The notes under the pieces: model-generated
What the model was told of the DNA's origin: nothing
What the model saw: only the letters and a program-made list of their open reading frames with translations
The model's database searches: none
Source: Nitrososphaerales archaeon TH5894
GTDB taxonomy: Archaea > Thermoproteota > Nitrososphaeria > Nitrososphaerales > Nitrososphaeraceae
NCBI GenBank assembly: GCA_014523485.1
Contig: JAATVK010000085.1
Span: 1 to 7,468, forward strand
Length of the DNA: 7,468 bases
Reading direction: 5' to 3'
Made by a program: the position numbers and the translations under genes
Shown here: in pieces, positions 5,709 through 7,468 of the stretch
Layout: each line of letters begins with the position of its first letter
Position numbering within the stretch: position 1 is the stretch's first letter

Positions 5709-5771
5709 TAATCCTAAATTAAAAAAAGTAATACTTAATTTCTTAAAGGCTAGATAAATATTGATCCTAGT

Positions 5772-5945
5772 TTAAACCTCTATAACGAGCTCAGCATTAG
5801 CAATTTTGGTTAAAAAAATTGCATGTATTAATGCCTTATTAGACATTTCCGATCCATCATGTGTAACTAGAATTTTTTTGTATGATGGAAAATTAAGATT
5901 GACCGAAGAATCAGAAATGTTTCCTTCTGAAGGATTTTGAATCAT
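5772..5945 (-). pseudogene. Truncated universal stress protein (UspA), N-terminal fragment
   Basis: The frame gives only the first beta-alpha-beta of a UspA domain: YKKILVTHDGSEMSNKALIHAI followed by 'AELVIEV' and TAA. A full UspA domain is about 140-150 residues and should go on to a second half with the ATP-binding G-x2-G-x9-G-S/T motif, which is absent. The 98 bases between this stop and the next gene hold no further UspA sequence in any frame I read, so the rest is deleted, not frameshifted. The open frame extends upstream to an ATG at 6038 (88 codons), but those first 31 residues do not look like UspA. The ATG at 5945 (57 codons) is preferred because a TATA-like box lies 33-41 bases before it. 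UspA proteins bind ATP or act in stress; this remnant probably does neither, although a short expressed peptide cannot be excluded. Confidence 0.6.
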
Positions 5946-5977
5946 CACAAGTATATAAATATCATTGTTTAAAAGTG

Positions 5978-5986
5978 TTTTATAAA
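5978..5986 (-). promoter_or_regulatory. TATA-like element upstream of the UspA fragment
   Basis: On the minus strand TTTATAAAA lies 33-41 bases before the ATG at 5945, which would give a leader of about ten bases. A second TATA-like string at 5951-5960 is too close to this ATG to serve it. Confidence 0.3.
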
Positions 5987-6093
5987 TAAATAGGAATTTT
6001 AAAGATTTATTTCTATAGCCTCTTACAAAGGATATCAATAATCAAAATTTTAGATGAGAACGCGTCTACCATTGTGCAAGAATACAAAGAGTT

Positions 6094-6129
6094 CAAATGT
6101 GGACATGTAATAGATTACAGTCACATTTG
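6094..6129. other. Long bulged inverted repeat
   Basis: The arms pair as CAAATGTG with CACATTTG (6094-6101, 6122-6129), AC with GT (6103-6104, 6120-6121) and TGTAAT with ATTACA (6106-6111, 6114-6119). Single-base bulges stand at 6102 and 6105 and a two-base centre at 6112-6113. This gives 16 base pairs in 36 bases. It could be an RNA hairpin or a protein-binding site; no T-run follows on either strand. Confidence 0.5.
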
Positions 6130-6241
6130 TACAAGGAAAATAATCAAAAATGTTATATTATATATTTTACATATTCAGTTTCTTTTCTGTGAGAACATGA
6201 TTAATTGATATTTTATGTAATAATATTTAGCAGAGTCTAAA

Positions 6242-6309
6242 TAAAGACAGAGGTTTGTACTTGGACCAGTGGGATTTGAACTCTTCTATAAACTGGGATC
6301 AGTTATTTT
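6242..6309 (+). repeat. Dispersed intergenic element, copy B
   Basis: Bases 6261-6309 match copy A (2794-2842) in 38 of 49 positions without gaps, and TAAAGACAG (6242-6250) is shared with copy C. Two YCAGT words (6266-6270 and 6299-6303) stand 33 bases apart, exactly as in copy A. On the minus strand GAGTTCAAATCCCACTGG resembles the T-loop and 3' end of a tRNA, but the T-stem does not pair and no other tRNA arm is present. Function is unknown. Confidence 0.55.
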
Positions 6310-6340
6310 CAAAAACAATCCAAAGAAGTTTCAATCTTAA

Positions 6341-6359
6341 ATAACACTTTTTGTGTTAT
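6341..6359. promoter_or_regulatory. Perfect 7-bp inverted repeat, possible operator
   Basis: ATAACAC (6341-6347) and GTGTTAT (6353-6359) flank TTTTT. The short symmetrical form suits a dimeric regulator or a small hairpin. A related GTGTTAC occurs about 30 bases further on (6383-6389). It lies over 200 bases before the Hsp31-type start, so a link to that gene is uncertain. Confidence 0.35.
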
Positions 6360-6397
6360 ATAGCTTCAAATTTAAAAGAACCGTGTTACTTCGTGTA

Positions 6398-6419
6398 TAA
6401 TATTCTTACAAGAGTATTA
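6398..6419. promoter_or_regulatory. 22-base near-palindrome, possible operator
   Basis: TAATATTCTT (6398-6407) and AAGAGTATTA (6410-6419) are reverse complements except for one T opposite G, around a two-base centre AC. The 11-bp half-site spacing suits a dimeric DNA-binding protein. It is about 150-170 bases before the start of the Hsp31-type gene. Confidence 0.35.
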
Positions 6420-6533
6420 GTAGTATTGTTATATAACCATATTTAATTATACTATTAATTATGACAGAATTGTATCATGCAGTGAAATATCAATGATCTT
6501 ATTAGTCATATCATAATAACTAAAATAGAATAC

Positions 6534-6545
6534 TTTAATATAAAA
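6534..6545 (+). promoter_or_regulatory. TATA box of the Hsp31-type gene
   Basis: TTTAATATAAAA is centred about 30 bases before the ATG at 6570, so the message probably has no or only a very short leader. No Shine-Dalgarno sequence precedes the ATG. Confidence 0.55.
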
Positions 6546-6569
6546 TAAAAAGAAAATAATTATTATATT

Positions 6570-7256
6570 ATGAAAAAAGTACTCTTTGTGTTGACTTCTC
6601 ATGATGAGTTAGGAAATACTGGAAAAAAAACAGGATTTTGGTTAGAAGAATTTGCCTCTCCATACTATGAGTTTATTGATAATGGATATGATGTAACAAT
6701 TGCTTCTCCAAAGGGAGGACAACCTCCAATAGACCCAAAAAGCAACCTAGAAGAATGGCAGACAGACTCTACACGACGTTTTCAAAAAGATCAATCCGCT
6801 CAAGAAAAGTTAGCAAATTCATTGGTATTAAGTGAAGTTTTAGCTACAGATTATGATACATTATTTATTCCAGGCGGACATGGACCTATGTGGGATTTAG
6901 CAACAGATAAAAATTTAAAAAAATTAGTCGAAGATTTTTACTTTGGTGGAAAATTTGTTAGTGCCGTATGTCATGCACCTGCAGGATTATTACAGGCTGC
7001 AGATAAAGATGGAAACTCAATATTGAAGGACAAAAAAGTAACAGGATTTACAGACAGTGAAGAAAGGGCTGTACATCTAGAGAACGTAGTTCCATTTTTG
7101 TTGGAAGATCGGATGAAAGAATTAGGTGGGAAATTTGAAAAAGTTGAAAATTTTAAACCCTTTATTGTAACTGATGGAAAGTTGATTACAGGTCAGAATC
7201 CTGCATCGTCATTTGTTGCCGCGCAAAAAGTAATAGAAATGTTGGGAAAAAATTAA
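6570..7256 (+). CDS. DJ-1/PfpI family protein of the Hsp31 type (putative glyoxalase III / chaperone)
   Basis: A complete 228-residue cytosolic protein. The family landmarks are in order: strand 'KKVLFVLTS' (2-10), the TGFWLEE segment with acidic residue E26 near the nucleophile, 'DTLFIPGGHGPMWDL' (96-110) with the oxyanion GGHG, the nucleophile elbow SAVCHAP (131-137) with C134-H135, 'VTGFTDSEE' (157-165) with E165 as the likely third member of the triad, and 'LITGQNPASS' (205-214) near the end. The spacing and the T-G-F-T-D and TGQNPAS segments match yeast Hsp31 and its bacterial relatives. Known members turn methylglyoxal into lactate without glutathione and protect proteins under stress; some may act as deglycases, which is disputed. 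Activity here is inferred. Start ATG 6570 is set by the TATA box about 30 bases upstream. A hairpin follows at the stop codon. It stands alone next to a decayed UspA gene. Confidence 0.88.
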   Translation: MKKVLFVLTSHDELGNTGKKTGFWLEEFASPYYEFIDNGYDVTIASPKGGQPPIDPKSNLEEWQTDSTRRFQKDQSAQEKLANSLVLSEVLATDYDTLFIPGGHGPMWDLATDKNLKKLVEDFYFGGKFVSAVCHAPAGLLQAADKDGNSILKDKKVTGFTDSEERAVHLENVVPFLLEDRMKELGGKFEKVENFKPFIVTDGKLITGQNPASSFVAAQKVIEMLGKN

Positions 7257-7273
7257 TACAATTTTTTGTATTA
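7254..7273 (+). terminator. Hairpin terminator that includes the stop codon
   Basis: TAATACAA (7254-7261) and TTGTATTA (7266-7273) form a perfect 8-bp stem with a TTTT loop. The left arm begins with the TAA stop of the Hsp31-type gene, and the six T at 7262-7267 are a T-tract in the transcript. A TTATGCATAA palindrome overlaps at 7271-7280. Confidence 0.55.
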
Positions 7274-7385
7274 TGCATAACGGAATAAAATTTGTTATAA
7301 GACATATTATACACCTAAATATCCTAATTCTTTTGCAATAGGATACTTTAATTAGATATGCAAAGCAAATAATCTTTATTGTGTA

Positions 7386-7439
7386 AATATAAATTTCGAT
7401 ATCCAAAAATTGATATCCAAAAATTTAGAAATTTATATT
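7386..7439. repeat. Inverted repeat enclosing a perfect tandem 14-mer
   Basis: AATATAAATTTC (7386-7397) and GAAATTTATATT (7428-7439) are perfect 12-bp reverse complements. The space between them is exactly two copies of GATATCCAAAAATT (7398-7411 and 7412-7425) plus TA. The arms contain TATA-like strings, so this could be a controlled promoter for a gene beyond the right edge, a terminator, or a footprint of a mobile element. The remaining bases to 7468 show no gene. Confidence 0.6.
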
Positions 7440-7468
7440 GGGCTTACTCATAGTCTGATCTGTTTAAT

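Larger units (their letters stand above)
6039..6569. other. 531-base divergent intergenic region rich in dyads
   Basis: The longest gap in the window, between the UspA remnant and the Hsp31-type gene. It holds a bulged hairpin (6094-6129), copy B of the dispersed element (6242-6309), a 7-bp inverted repeat (6341-6359), a 22-base near-palindrome (6398-6419), a 10-bp palindrome GTTATATAAC (6428-6437) and the promoter of the next gene. The only frames are under 20 codons. Part of it may be the former promoter region of the intact UspA gene. Confidence 0.5.

Noticed and set aside
6054..6110. 18-codon frame on the plus strand before copy B
   Set aside because: No promoter at the expected distance and it runs into the 6094-6129 hairpin; likely chance.
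6240..6330. tRNA gene on the minus strand
   Set aside because: Only a T-loop-like string is present. The T-stem does not pair, and no acceptor partner, D-arm or anticodon arm could be found.
7209..7406. 65-codon minus-strand frame after the Hsp31-type gene
   Set aside because: Its product is dominated by I, Y and C from AT-rich non-coding sequence, overlaps the gene end and terminator, and shows no family features.

Overview
The window looks like part of the chromosome of an AT-rich archaeon, most likely an ammonia-oxidising thaumarchaeote of the Nitrososphaera/Nitrosocosmicus type. This is an inference from three things: almost every gene has a TATA-like element about 25-35 bases before its start codon and no Shine-Dalgarno sequence, which suggests leaderless archaeal transcripts; the intergenic DNA is long and very AT-rich; and the protein set (PQQ-type sugar dehydrogenase, exported DMFase-like protein, UspA, Rv2258c-like methyltransferase, phasin-like helical protein) is familiar from that group. 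No rRNA, complete tRNA, CRISPR array, transposase or integrase gene was found.

Layout. 2-439 (+) is the C-terminal end of a PQQ-dependent sugar (glucose/sorbosone) dehydrogenase cut by the window edge. It converges on 639-1259 (-), a six-helix TMEM175-family potassium channel subunit. 1534-2619 (-) is an exported protein with a DMFase-like, glutamine-amidotransferase-fold domain behind an acidic, tyrosine-rich linker. 3115-3417 (+) is a 100-residue protein I do not recognise. 3739-4821 (-) is a winged-helix plus class I SAM methyltransferase that starts at TTG. 5140-5673 (-) is a phasin-like helical protein with an internal duplication. 5772-5945 (-) is the N-terminal remnant of a UspA protein. 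6570-7256 (+) is a DJ-1/PfpI protein of the Hsp31 type. The genes appear to be single units, each with its own promoter. No multi-gene pathway is visible; the common theme is housekeeping and stress (ion leak, UspA, Hsp31-type glyoxalase/chaperone, possible storage-granule protein).

The most unusual content is in the gaps between genes. A short dispersed element occurs in related copies at 2794-2842 and 6261-6309 (38 of 49 bases identical without gaps), with weaker relatives at 4942-4993 and 3602-3615, all in the same orientation and all non-coding. Several gaps also hold perfect 10-12 bp inverted repeats with loops of 25-32 bases (528-579, 3692-3740, 5022-5070, 7386-7439). In the last one the loop is a perfect tandem 14-mer plus two bases. 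The 531-base gap before the Hsp31-type gene is dense in dyads, and the methyltransferase promoter carries a cluster of TGTCA/TGACA half-sites around its TATA box.
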